DNA of 64,000 nt from Candidatus Poribacteria bacterium (GTDB lineage Bacteria; Poribacteria; WGA-4E; WGA-3G), in assembly GCA_028818705.1 (NCBI GenBank), contig JAPPNJ010000090.1, forward strand, positions 1-64,000, written 5' to 3'. Both the position numbers and the translations under genes were made by a program. Shown piece by piece: positions 1-8,402 of the stretch. Positions within the stretch are counted from its first letter, which is position 1. Every line of letters starts with the position of its first letter. The notes below the pieces were generated by a model, which saw only the letters and a program-made list of their open reading frames with translations, had not been told where the DNA came from and did not search any database.

Positions 1-282
1 GCCCAAATGATCATTAACATAGATATTAGAATCAAATGAAATGCCACCGCTGAGCGGATGGCTCGCACCAACTAAAAAATAGGTACCTAAACTATCAACA
101 TCAATCTGAAACCATCCGGTAATCTTTGGTTTTTCTTCTGCCTTTTCACTTTCCATTTCATGGCTATCAGCGAAGGCAGTAGAAAAGTCAGCAATAGATA
201 ACATACATATTAATAGAAAAACAGCAGTGAATCGAAAGAGATTGCTGAACGTCTGTACACGGCAGACCCAATAGTTACCCAT
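1..282 (-). CDS. secreted protein of unknown function, N-terminal 94 residues only
   Basis: The reading frame is open from an ATG at 282 to the window edge, so the 3' part of the gene lies outside. An AAAGGAG ribosome site sits 6 bases upstream. Residues about 17-40 form a hydrophobic segment ending in a plausible signal-peptidase site (STAFADS), followed by a charged Glu/Lys linker and then a sequence alternating polar and hydrophobic residues (GWFQIDVDSLGTYF), which suggests beta strands. Export to the periplasm or outer membrane is therefore likely; an outer-membrane barrel is possible but not shown. I do not recognise the family. Confidence 0.6.
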   Translation of the reverse strand, partial: MGNYWVCRVQTFSNLFRFTAVFLLICMLSIADFSTAFADSHEMESEKAEEKPKITGWFQIDVDSLGTYFLVGASHPLSGGISFDSNIYVNDHLG

Positions 283-301
283 AAAAAACTCCTTTTGAAT
301 G

Positions 302-414
302 GTTATCAGTTGTCAGTTGTTAGTTAAGAGACACCTTTGTAACAATACACCCTTCTTGGAGTACTCCGAGTTGGGGAAGATTTTACAAGTATCTTTTGAC
401 CAACAACTGATAAC
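302..414. repeat. small inverted-repeat element between the secreted protein and trpF
   Basis: GTTATCAGTTGT at 302-313 is matched by its exact reverse complement at 403-414. Related strings built from TTATCAGTT, TTGTCAGTT and TAGTT occur in other intergenic spaces (12622-12640, 45281-45332), so this is a dispersed repeat family and not a local operator. A near-palindrome CTTGGAGTACTCCGAG lies in the middle. No coding content is seen. Confidence 0.5.
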
Positions 415-420
415 TCCTTT

Positions 421-1128
421 TTAATTGGCTTGTTTAACTTGTTCCATGAGTTGTTCGAGTTTATGTGGATCCTTGATACCCTTTGACGCCTCAACCCCAG
501 AACAGAGATCAATGCCGTACGGACGAATTGTTTCAATAGCCGCTTTAACATTCTCTGGACGGATCCCACCAGCGAAAAATACCGGCAGTGGACTTTCCGT
601 AATCAACTCAGCGGCGACATTCCAATCACAAGTTTTCCCAGTACCACCGTACCTGGGTTTCTCCAAACTCATATCAACACTATCAAACAGAAGGAAATCT
701 GCACCTGCATCTCGATAAGCTTGCATCTCCGCTTGAACAGTAGGCATATCTACATTTTCAGGGCTGCCCGCAGGCAGATAGACAGATTTCCAAAGCTGAC
801 ACGGCACGGTGTCTTTAAGTTCTTCAACTTGTTGTGGTGGCTCCTGTCCAAGGAGTTGCAAGGCAAAGGGTTGAATTTGAGAAACGATTTCTTGGATATC
901 AGATGTTGTGCGGTTGTATAGCAGAAGCACGGTAGGAATGGGGCTGCCGCTTGCGATTTCAGAGGCCTGGGCGGTAGAACGTGTTCGTTCTGATACAGCG
1001 ACATCAACTAACACACCGACGTAGGCCGCGCCTGCATCAGCGGCGAGTCGAGCGTCATGGATAGAGGTAATACCGCAGATTTTAACACTGCAGTGGGATT
1101 CTTGTATATTGGATTTGGGTTTTTGCAT
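421..1128 (-). CDS. trpF: phosphoribosylanthranilate isomerase (tryptophan biosynthesis)
   Basis: The 235-aa product is a cytoplasmic TIM-barrel enzyme that converts N-(5-phosphoribosyl)anthranilate to the carboxyphenylamino-deoxyribulose phosphate in tryptophan synthesis. The signature VKICGIT lies at residues 15-21, with Cys18 in the place of the general-base cysteine. The LFDS segment before GGTGKTCDW should carry the general-acid Asp, and the C-terminal phosphate-binding loops AGGIRPENV and SGVEASKG are intact. Length is slightly above the family average because of an N-terminal extension of about 13 residues. No other trp gene is in the window. It starts 10 bases after the end of the upstream NACHT gene on the same strand, so the two may share a transcript, although no functional link is known. 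Confidence 0.95.
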   Translation of the reverse strand: MQKPKSNIQESHCSVKICGITSIHDARLAADAGAAYVGVLVDVAVSERTRSTAQASEIASGSPIPTVLLLYNRTTSDIQEIVSQIQPFALQLLGQEPPQQVEELKDTVPCQLWKSVYLPAGSPENVDMPTVQAEMQAYRDAGADFLLFDSVDMSLEKPRYGGTGKTCDWNVAAELITESPLPVFFAGGIRPENVKAAIETIRPYGIDLCSGVEASKGIKDPHKLEQLMEQVKQAN

Positions 1129-1138
1129 AACTGTATAC

Positions 1139-3511
1139 CTATCGAAATCCCTTTCGTTTGGCAGGTAGCAACGCCTTAAAAGCTTCTGGAGACCTCTTTT
1201 TTAATCTACCGAGTTGTCTTCTGATAAGTTTCCGAGTATCTTTATCTTCCTCTATCAATGTCATCAAGAGCAGCATCCGAGCTTGTTCCTTTTCTGGTAA
1301 AACTTCTAGTTTGTCAAGAATGACATCTATGTTCATCTTCACCTCGTCAGGCTCTAGAAAACGGCGTATGGACCAGAACAGTGCAACCGCCATATACATA
1401 TTCTCTTCCGATTCGGAATTGATCAATTGCCCGAGTATGCCTTTTATATGTTCCTGCAAAAAAGCACTATTAAAAGACATATCAGTCAACGTAAAGACTA
1501 TGAAATCATAAATGATTTCTGGGATATTCGCGTCCGCAGAATCAATAAATGCTTTGAATTTTTTGCGAACGTAGGGTGCGTAGCGAATTGCATTTTCAAT
1601 ACCATAGATATGTTGTTGGGGAGGAGAGTGCCATGCCGCTTGCAACAGTCGTCCACCAAGGAGTTTACCAAGGTCTGCTGTTAATTCTTGGTCAGCATGC
1701 GAGTAAATTTTCTCCAACAGCACTTGACTTATTTCTTGCCGTAGACCAATGTAAAAGAATGCAACCTCACTCCAGATATCATCAAAATACGTTTCCACAA
1801 TTAGGTTGTCATTTAGTTTGTCAGTATATCCCCAATTTTCATGAACGTAAAAGGCAGCGAAGTAGTCCAAGAAAGCCTTATGTTTGAAAATCACTTCAAC
1901 CTGTCCGTTCAAGATGCCAGCTCTCTCTATTTCTCGTACAAAACTTCTAAGTTTTTCAGAGTCCCATCCATATTGTTCTGCATAAGAGTCAAGGAATTGT
2001 TCAAATTCCCCACGTGGCATTGCTAGTCTGTTTTTGTCCCGAAACTCACTGTAAGCCAGGGTGCCAAGAAATTTTTTCTTGATGCGGTAGTCAAATAAAA
2101 TTTCAATTCCCTTTTCCCTATCCTCTCTGCCGAGTGCCATGTCAAAAAATCGATCGTAAAGTTCTGTGAGCGAGGCAGGAATCTCTTTATGTTCCTCAAC
2201 TAACTCAACAAGCAACATTAAAGAGAGCGGGACTAGAAGAATCTGGGCTTGTATTTTTTCAAGGCTCTCTCTCATAGTCTCCAAAATGTTGGAGTTGCTT
2301 GCTAATTTCGAGACCATTTTTAAGGCTTGACTGAATTCAAACGGGAGTAGTTCATATTTCTCATATTTCTCAGACAATGTGTTGAGGATGTCAATTTTCC
2401 GACTGGTGAGGATGTAAGAACATCTTATTGCTTCGGAAAATTTATCCAATTTATCAATGACAGCAAGTCGGTTAGGAGATTCAATTTCATCTAACCCGTC
2501 AACGACGAGTATATCCACTTTAAAACGACTTTCGGTCTCTTCAGAATCAAAGTATGCTGACAGAAAACTTTCGGCCGATTCTAATTCTCGAAATTGCCTT
2601 GCGGTAATAAGTGCTGGTATACCTATTTTTTCATCAGATTTCCTCGGTTTTTTCAACAACCGTTTGCAGGCATCTTGATACATATCAATTGCTAATTTCG
2701 CCATAGCCCCTGTTTTGCCTGTTCCTGGATCACCCAATAAAATCAGTTTTTTCCCATGCTTGGCAGAAATCTTTCGCAGATGCAAAAAAGAAAATTTTCT
2801 TTTTTTTAAAACTGTTCTTATACTTTTTTCGTCAAATTCAAGAGGGGAGCTGAGCGGTCTAATCAAGGGATCCACAAAAAATTCAGTCAAATTCTTACCA
2901 GACTCGTCCCGCTTGTGATTTTCCTCAAGTTCCCTGATTTTCTTTTCGAGGAAACTAATAATTCTTCCTTCAAAGAAAATCTCTGGATAAAACTCGGTGA
3001 AATTGTCAATGAGCCAATCGATATCAAAAACCACAATATCCGATTTAAGTTCATTTGTAAGCCTTTTTCGGGCATTATTGCTAAACTCACCGGCGATTAC
3101 AACATAGACCGTGGAAACCGGCAGATCTTCAAGAATTGATTTCGTTTCAGCCGGATGCGCTAAGGCTTGATCAATCTGGCTCCGAATTTCTTCGATTTTT
3201 TTTTCAGCACTACTTGACAACACAGAGTGTGTGTGCGACTTTAAGCCATCAACATCACCAAGGGTCTTACCGTTGATAGCACCGCGTTTAACGACAACAC
3301 CAATGACATGGGTGACAAGTCCTTTGTTTTTAACCATAACAAGATCCTTACCGAATTCCCGTACGCCATGGGTGATTTCGATCACATAATCAGGCTCCAT
3401 AATCTGGAATAACTCTTTCAAGAACCTATGTAAGTCAGTTTCCCGATATTCCATGATGATTTGCCTCCGCAGGGCTTTTGGTAGAGCTTGAGCTTTTTTT
3501 CTTAAATTCAT
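1139..3511 (-). CDS. nuclease-like / NACHT STAND NTPase, probable defence protein
   Basis: The ATG at 3511 is chosen because AAAAAGGAG lies 8 bases upstream; a longer in-frame start at 3655 has no such site. The 790-aa product begins with a PD-(D/E)xK-like region (about 20-180) resembling Mrr/REase-like folds, with a possible Asp56 and Lys75 (GVVVKRG) but a poor ExK. Then comes a NACHT-type P-loop NTPase: Walker A GDPGTGKT at 260-267, Walker B ILVVDGLDE at 334-342, and LTSRK near 368-372. The remaining 400 residues are alpha-helical and repeat-like, the usual place for the sensor in STAND proteins. Effector-NACHT-sensor architecture is that of prokaryotic NLR-like antiphage proteins (Avs/bNACHT groups). 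The defence role is inferred from architecture. Other restriction genes lie 11 kb away. Confidence 0.75.
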   Translation of the reverse strand: MNLRKKAQALPKALRRQIIMEYRETDLHRFLKELFQIMEPDYVIEITHGVREFGKDLVMVKNKGLVTHVIGVVVKRGAINGKTLGDVDGLKSHTHSVLSSSAEKKIEEIRSQIDQALAHPAETKSILEDLPVSTVYVVIAGEFSNNARKRLTNELKSDIVVFDIDWLIDNFTEFYPEIFFEGRIISFLEKKIRELEENHKRDESGKNLTEFFVDPLIRPLSSPLEFDEKSIRTVLKKRKFSFLHLRKISAKHGKKLILLGDPGTGKTGAMAKLAIDMYQDACKRLLKKPRKSDEKIGIPALITARQFRELESAESFLSAYFDSEETESRFKVDILVVDGLDEIESPNRLAVIDKLDKFSEAIRCSYILTSRKIDILNTLSEKYEKYELLPFEFSQALKMVSKLASNSNILETMRESLEKIQAQILLVPLSLMLLVELVEEHKEIPASLTELYDRFFDMALGREDREKGIEILFDYRIKKKFLGTLAYSEFRDKNRLAMPRGEFEQFLDSYAEQYGWDSEKLRSFVREIERAGILNGQVEVIFKHKAFLDYFAAFYVHENWGYTDKLNDNLIVETYFDDIWSEVAFFYIGLRQEISQVLLEKIYSHADQELTADLGKLLGGRLLQAAWHSPPQQHIYGIENAIRYAPYVRKKFKAFIDSADANIPEIIYDFIVFTLTDMSFNSAFLQEHIKGILGQLINSESEENMYMAVALFWSIRRFLEPDEVKMNIDVILDKLEVLPEKEQARMLLLMTLIEEDKDTRKLIRRQLGRLKKRSPEAFKALLPAKRKGFR

Positions 3512-3726
3512 TTTGGAACTCCTTTTTTGGGAGTAGATTCTATTTTTTTTCTTTTCGATTTTGCTAGGTAACGCGAGTTTGATAAAAGTAGGATGTCGGG
3601 TTTCGCTACCAAGATTACCCCGAAAAGGGGCCTTGAACAGGGCATATTTGTCCAAATTATGTGTTTTTTAGCGTATTTACCGCTCTACCCGACCTACAGA
3701 TTTATTTTCAAGCTCACGTTAGGTAG

Positions 3727-3855
3727 TGTTTACATTGTGACTCCGGATCCAGTCATAGCAAGACTTTCATAGTTCGACAAGATCCAATTTGATGGACAGA
3801 CACAAATTCTGATAGGCAGTGACTTCCAGATGATTTTGATGATACAATGTAAACA
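3727..3855. repeat. MITE-like inverted repeat in the gap between the NACHT and DnaJ/TPR genes
   Basis: The 3512-3868 gap holds no gene that I can support. TGTTTACATTGT (3727-3738) and its exact reverse complement (3844-3855) bound a 129-bp segment without coding potential. This could be a short non-autonomous element, or an extended hairpin. Its ends do not match those of the neighbouring IS982-family copy. I saw no second copy in the window. Confidence 0.4.
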
Positions 3856-4322
3856 TAACGTAGTTGGATCAATAAAGGTCTTGCTCAATCTCAGCGATGA
3901 GATCCATATCGCCTTTCTGTTCTGCTAACTTCAATGCTATCAGAAGATCTTGTTTCTCTTCCCGAAAGAGCCCTAGCATGCCCTTTGTAAGTCCACGAGT
4001 GTAATAAGCCCCTGCATCAGTGGGTTTAAGACGAATCGCCTTGTCATAGTCGGAAATGGCAGTAACATATTGCCCTAATTTAAAATTAGCGGATGCGCGC
4101 AACATATAGAAGTCAGCTTTATCAGGCATCAGGAGAATTGCTGCGTCATAATCAGAGATAGCCGAAAAGTGCTCCCCAAGATCCGATTTCGCTCTTCCTC
4201 GCAAGAGATAGATTTCTGTATAATAGGGTTTAAGACGAATCGCCGCGTCGAAATCGGATATACCAGTAACATACTGCCTCAACTCATGGTTTGCGAGACC
4301 GCGATATTTGTATGCTATATAA

Positions 4323-5243
4323 ACCCAAGTTGCTACCTATGTAAAAAGTTGTTTGATATTGGTAGCGATGATAAACAAAAACACTTTCAACTCGAACCCG
4401 TCAGCTGTCACGGCGTGAATCGACTTAGGTAAAAGTTGTTCAATGAGAGCGTTTGATGTCTCAACACGCTTGCGATATGTGTGTTGCAAATAAACTTCCC
4501 ATGGCGGATATTGCCGCTTTGAGTTCTTCTTGCGTAGGGGTTTCAAGGTTATCTCTGCTGCGTGTAAAGCGTCTTCAACGCCATAATCAGAATACGCCTT
4601 GTCGGCGTATACGACTGATCCAGGGGGTAGATCGAACCGATAACACCCTAACCCCTGCACATCACTGGAGCGTCCTGGTCTGAAGAAGACTTCAACGATA
4701 TGTCCGGCTTCAGTGACCATCAGATGTGCTTTGATGCCATAGAAATAGCGATGCTTGCTTGCGATTTTCCCGCGCCATGCTTCGCCTTGATACCGTCGCG
4801 AGCGAGAAATACGGATGTTGTCGCAGACTGCCACCGGATACGTGTCAATGCTATAGATGTGATTCGGATTCTCTGCTTTGAATATCTCTGCGAAGTGTTC
4901 AAACAAGGTTTGAAACAACTCAGAGAGCCGATGAAGTCTGCGATTATATCGTGAGTGTCCTAACATGTTTGGGATATAACCAAGCGTCTTCAAAGCCGCA
5001 GAAGCGGTGTGTTGATTCCCTCCAAAGTATCTCGCGGCTACCAAAGCTGTCGTCATCACTTCAGCATCCGACATCTTTGCCAAGGGGTGCTCTTGATGCC
5101 CTTCTGCGATTAAAAGGTCGTCACAAATCGTGTAAACTGCTACAATAGTCAAGTCCATGGGGTGCTCCTTTGGTTTTTCGGATAAAAACACTATAAAGGA
5201 TATCCCATGGATTTACAACTACATACTAACTCGCAACTTGGGT
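4323..5243 (-). mobile_element. complete IS982-family insertion sequence, 921 bp
   Basis: The imperfect terminal inverted repeats begin ACCCAAGTTGC at both ends (4323 onward, and the complement ending at 5243). The element is flanked by an exact 7-bp target duplication TATATAA (4316-4322 and 5244-5250), within the 6-9 bp typical of IS982. It contains one transposase gene on the minus strand. Intact ends, intact transposase and a perfect duplication argue for recent insertion. The target is a TPR codon run of the DnaJ/TPR gene. Confidence 0.93.
4337..5158 (-). CDS. IS982-family DDE transposase
   Basis: The 273-aa product is full length for this family. ATG 5158 is preceded by AAAGGAG six bases upstream. 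The catalytic residues fit the family: Asp105 in YSIDTYPVAV, Asp186 in VYADKAYSDY and Glu233 in RKRVETS. The C-terminal PKSIHAVTADGFELKV segment is characteristic. It moves the surrounding 921-bp element by cut-and-paste. It is on the same strand as the gene it interrupts. No frameshift is seen, so it is probably active. Confidence 0.93.
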   Translation of the reverse strand: MDLTIVAVYTICDDLLIAEGHQEHPLAKMSDAEVMTTALVAARYFGGNQHTASAALKTLGYIPNMLGHSRYNRRLHRLSELFQTLFEHFAEIFKAENPNHIYSIDTYPVAVCDNIRISRSRRYQGEAWRGKIASKHRYFYGIKAHLMVTEAGHIVEVFFRPGRSSDVQGLGCYRFDLPPGSVVYADKAYSDYGVEDALHAAEITLKPLRKKNSKRQYPPWEVYLQHTYRKRVETSNALIEQLLPKSIHAVTADGFELKVFLFIIATNIKQLFT

Positions 5244-5578
5244 TATATAAGTTTCTACATCATTGGAATTCAGACGGAGTGCCATGTCAAAGTTAAAAAT
5301 GGCAGCAACATATTCTCCTAACTCAAATTTTGAAATGCCCTGGTTGTTATAGAATTCTGCATCATTGATAGGTTGGATAATTTCTTCCTCATACGCAGAT
5401 TGAAGGCAATTCCATGCGTCTTGAATCAACCGAAACATTACATTTGCATTCGCGGCAGTATTCTTATCTGGATGATAAACTTTCACCAGTTCACGATATG
5501 CTTTTTTAGCATCGTCTCGTGACACATCTGAATTTAATCCTAAAATTTCGTAAGCATGCTCAGGAGTCATATAATTTC

Positions 5579-5938
5579 TCACTCTTCAAAAACGGTTTGC
5601 CTGTCGGCATCCGAATAACAGATAATCATTGTCACCGGTTGCCAGCCGGTGTTGACGGCATTGTGCTTGACATTGCGAGGAATACGCAACATCATCCCAG
5701 GTTTGAGCGGAATGACCTCATCTCCCAAACTGTGATCGCATTCACCGGAGAGGACATAGATGAGTTCTTCACAGTTTGGATGGTAATGGACAGGATTGCC
5801 CTCACCGGCGTTAATATAGACGACCCCGAAAGTCATCTCAGCCTCTGGATCGATTTGATCATTACATAGCCATTTAATCGCACCCCAAGGGAATTCGAGT
5901 GCGCCTGCGTCGTTACTATTGGTTATTGTTATCTCCAT
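5579..5938 (-). CDS. small cupin-domain protein
   Basis: The 119-aa product is a single-domain cupin. Metal-ligand motif 1 is visible as PVHYHPNCEELIYVLSGE, with His51, His53 and Glu58; motif 2 is PRNVKHNAV with His92. No signal peptide is present, so it should be cytoplasmic. Such stand-alone cupins bind a metal and often act on or sense small sugars or acids; the substrate cannot be read from the sequence. AAAGGAAAA precedes the ATG. Its stop codon overlaps the GTG start of the downstream DnaJ/TPR gene, so the two were translationally coupled before the IS landed. Confidence 0.85.
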   Translation of the reverse strand: MEITITNSNDAGALEFPWGAIKWLCNDQIDPEAEMTFGVVYINAGEGNPVHYHPNCEELIYVLSGECDHSLGDEVIPLKPGMMLRIPRNVKHNAVNTGWQPVTMIICYSDADRQTVFEE

Positions 5939-5968
5939 AGCGTTTTCCTTTCTATCTTCCGAATTTAA

Positions 5969-6805
5969 TCATACCTTGAAACAAGCCAAACATTGTGCGG
6001 CATAAGCCTTCAAATCTACGGTAGGTTTTTCATATAGATAACCTACAGGCGCACAGATAGCACGTACACTGCGAAGTTGCATATCAATCGATCGATGGAC
6101 ATGCCCGAAAAGCACGTGTGTAACAAGGGGTTCTCGCAAGCAGCATGCCCCGATGCGTTTACTTCCCATGAAAGCCCGAAAGAAATCCCACGGCAATTCG
6201 CCTCGGTATTGGATACACTCGCGAAATGGGACGTGGTGTGTAACCACAATAATACGGGACACGTCATCTCGGACACAAGCAATCTGTGCTTCAAGTTCTA
6301 CTTCAAAACGCTGGGTGACAACGGGATCGGTGTCTGCCCATTTGGCGTATCGCTTGTCATTCCAGACTGCCCCCATCAACTCCTTCTCGGCATATTGTGC
6401 GTCGGAAAAGTCGTAGCCCTCCGGTGCAAAACTGTAATCGTACCAGCCGATAGTCCCGCAGAAAGCGATTTGCTCGGCGACAAAAGGCTGATCCATAAGC
6501 GGGTGAAATTCACACTCATAACAGAGCTGAGAAATAATATCGCACTTCTGTTCGCTTGTAACGTCTGCAGTCTCAATTGCCCAAATGTCATGATTGCCTG
6601 GAACAAACAATTTCTCACAGGCTAAATCTGCCATATAAAAAGCGTTGAGTGTTTCAGAAAGTTGAACGAGATGCCGCGCGAGATCGCCTGCAATTACTAA
6701 AACGTCGAGTTTTGCTGCCCTGACGGCATCAATGAGATACGGGATGAGTGCTTTATTTAGGGGCGTAACGTCTGTGTGTAAGTCTGAAATGAGTCCAATT
6801 TTCAT
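5969..6805 (-). CDS. calcineurin-like metallophosphoesterase
   Basis: The 278-aa product (from ATG 6805; a GTG three codons upstream is the alternative) has all five metal-site motifs of the family: SDLH at 7-10, AGDLAR, PGNHDIW, THH and GHVH near the C-terminus. It is cytoplasmic, with two metal ions expected in the active site. The family covers phosphodiesterases, nucleotidases and nucleases, and I cannot assign a substrate. It lies 30 bases upstream of the cupin gene and about 38 bases downstream of the PDZ/HEAT lipoprotein, all on the minus strand. Confidence 0.88.
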   Translation of the reverse strand: MKIGLISDLHTDVTPLNKALIPYLIDAVRAAKLDVLVIAGDLARHLVQLSETLNAFYMADLACEKLFVPGNHDIWAIETADVTSEQKCDIISQLCYECEFHPLMDQPFVAEQIAFCGTIGWYDYSFAPEGYDFSDAQYAEKELMGAVWNDKRYAKWADTDPVVTQRFEVELEAQIACVRDDVSRIIVVTHHVPFRECIQYRGELPWDFFRAFMGSKRIGACCLREPLVTHVLFGHVHRSIDMQLRSVRAICAPVGYLYEKPTVDLKAYAAQCLACFKV

Positions 6806-6843
6806 TGGTAGCACACAACCCGTTGCGTGAGCCCTCCGTTGAA

Positions 6844-8289
6844 TTACATCGATTCCTTCGCTAAGTTTCTAAAAACCTCATCAAGGAAGATACGGAGACC
6901 GCTATCAGTATCCTGCTGGTATTGTTCACGTTGACGCTCAAGTGCCTGAATTGAAGGGCCGTCTCCGATCTTGGCAATTGCGTCGACGAGTGTGAGTCGG
7001 ATTGCGGGTTCATCGGCAGCTTCGAGCACACTAATCAACTGATTTCGTGCTTTAGCTCCTCCGATACCGCCGAGTGCAGAAGCCGCTATGTCCTTTGTGC
7101 TGGTATCACCGCTTTCAAAAGTGGCGATGAGAGCGTCAACAGCGGGTTCACCAATCTGACTAAGTGCCAACCCTGCTTGAAAGCGGATACCGGGAATTTC
7201 TGCTGGATTTTCAAGGACAGCAATAAGAGCATCAATCGCCGAAATCGGTTTGAGAATTCCGAGTATCGCGAGACAAGGGCGCCGAATCTCCTGTTCCGGT
7301 TCCACGTTAATCTGAATATATTGTTGTGCCAGTTCAGCGATTTGTCCCTCGTTGATTCTCTGATAGAGTGTCTCGGATTTGTGTCTAAACTGTGTTCCGA
7401 AAGGGGCTTTGAGGGTAGCGGTATTTTCTGTTCTATCTACGGTAAGTAAGCCAAGAATTGAGGCGGATTCGAGTTGGCTCGCTTGAAGGCTATCAGCTGG
7501 AAGTTGATTCACATTGGTGCGTTGGAATTCTTGGAAAAGGTCATTTAAGACGCTTAATTCAACGAGGCGTTGAAGACTACTGATTGCAGCTTTACGGAGT
7601 GAAAATTCTGTACTATTTTTGAAAAGGTCTATCAATGGCTCAATTGCGCGGGCATCACCTAAGTCACCGAGGGCAGTCACAGCAGCGATTTTCACGCCTA
7701 TCAACTCCGAAGTTCGGAAGATGAATTTGTGTTTGGAGAGTTTTCCGAGCATCCTCTTATAATCAGCGATGCTGTTAATATTTTGCTCATCGACAATCTT
7801 TTCAACAATATCGCCCACCTGAATATCAGCGTTTGCAGCGGGGGTTCCAGGTTGAATCTGCTTAACACGGACAGTGCCACTTCCTTCAACGCTGAGTCCC
7901 ACCTTATCTCCTTTTCTTCGCAGGGCGATACGGATAGGATCTTTATCCTTCAAATGAAGCATCAGATTACTATCCTCATCCAGTGCCTTTTTCATTGCAC
8001 TGTTAAAGTCCCCAGGACTTTTGACTGGATATTCTACGATGACATAAGAGATGAGTTCGCCAGCTTCGAGTTGCGCTTTACGTGCGGGCCCATTGGATGT
8101 GGTATCTAAAACAACGACACCACTGGTAGCCCAACGATTCATGAGGTCGCTGTCTAACTGCTGGACCTCCATTTGCAAACGGTCATCGTAATACCGATTG
8201 TCGCATCCGAGTCCCAATGCGAGGGCAAAGATTAGCACAATAAATGCGAAACAGCGGGGTTTGACCGACTGTGTTATTTTTTTTAGCAT
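6844..8289 (-). CDS. PDZ and HEAT-repeat lipoprotein
   Basis: The ATG at 8289 has AAAGGA six bases upstream, and gives 481 aa; the frame is open further upstream without a ribosome site. A positively charged N-terminus, a hydrophobic core and LGLGC with Cys29 look like a lipoprotein signal, with Asp at +2. Residues about 50-190 contain two PDZ-like stretches (GVVVLDTTSNGPARKAQLEAG and later PGTPAANADIQVGDIV), regions that usually bind protein C-termini. The rest is a series of HEAT repeats (for example AVTALGDLGDARAIEPLIDL). It is probably an envelope scaffold rather than an enzyme, as no protease domain is seen. It is paired with a second HEAT lipoprotein upstream. Confidence 0.75.
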   Translation of the reverse strand: MLKKITQSVKPRCFAFIVLIFALALGLGCDNRYYDDRLQMEVQQLDSDLMNRWATSGVVVLDTTSNGPARKAQLEAGELISYVIVEYPVKSPGDFNSAMKKALDEDSNLMLHLKDKDPIRIALRRKGDKVGLSVEGSGTVRVKQIQPGTPAANADIQVGDIVEKIVDEQNINSIADYKRMLGKLSKHKFIFRTSELIGVKIAAVTALGDLGDARAIEPLIDLFKNSTEFSLRKAAISSLQRLVELSVLNDLFQEFQRTNVNQLPADSLQASQLESASILGLLTVDRTENTATLKAPFGTQFRHKSETLYQRINEGQIAELAQQYIQINVEPEQEIRRPCLAILGILKPISAIDALIAVLENPAEIPGIRFQAGLALSQIGEPAVDALIATFESGDTSTKDIAASALGGIGGAKARNQLISVLEAADEPAIRLTLVDAIAKIGDGPSIQALERQREQYQQDTDSGLRIFLDEVFRNLAKESM

Positions 8290-8402
8290 GCTGGATCCTT
8301 TCGATTCAATAGCAAATTTAGGTCCTTCCCAATAGTCTTTCCAATAACGGGCAAGATCCCGGTGTCGCAAACTACGCCGAAAAGTACAATCACGACTTGC
8401 GT

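Larger units (their letters stand above)
3869..5582 (-). pseudogene. DnaJ-domain/TPR protein disrupted by an IS982-family insertion
   Basis: The 5' part (5582-5226) encodes a J domain with the HPD motif (VYHPDKN, residues 36-41) and the start of a TPR. The 3' part (4315-3869) encodes further TPR units. Removing 4323-5243 plus one 7-bp target duplication joins the two halves in frame: 113 codons, then codons from 4315 downward. This regenerates a consensus TPR whose join reads ETYI-AYKYRGLANHEL. The ancestral protein was about 261 aa, a cytoplasmic J-domain co-chaperone-like protein with roughly four TPRs. The GTG at 5582 overlaps the stop of the cupin gene; ATG at 5570 is an equally good start. 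As it stands the gene is interrupted: only the J domain plus part of a TPR could be made, with a few IS-derived residues at its end. Confidence 0.9.

Noticed and set aside
3512..3655. 48-residue N-terminal extension of the NACHT protein
   Set aside because: AAAAAGGAG precedes the ATG at 3511; the extension has no ribosome site and is unlike a domain.
6077..6625. 182-codon open frame on the plus strand
   Set aside because: It lies opposite the metallophosphoesterase gene, whose five motifs are complete; the antisense frame has no recognisable features.
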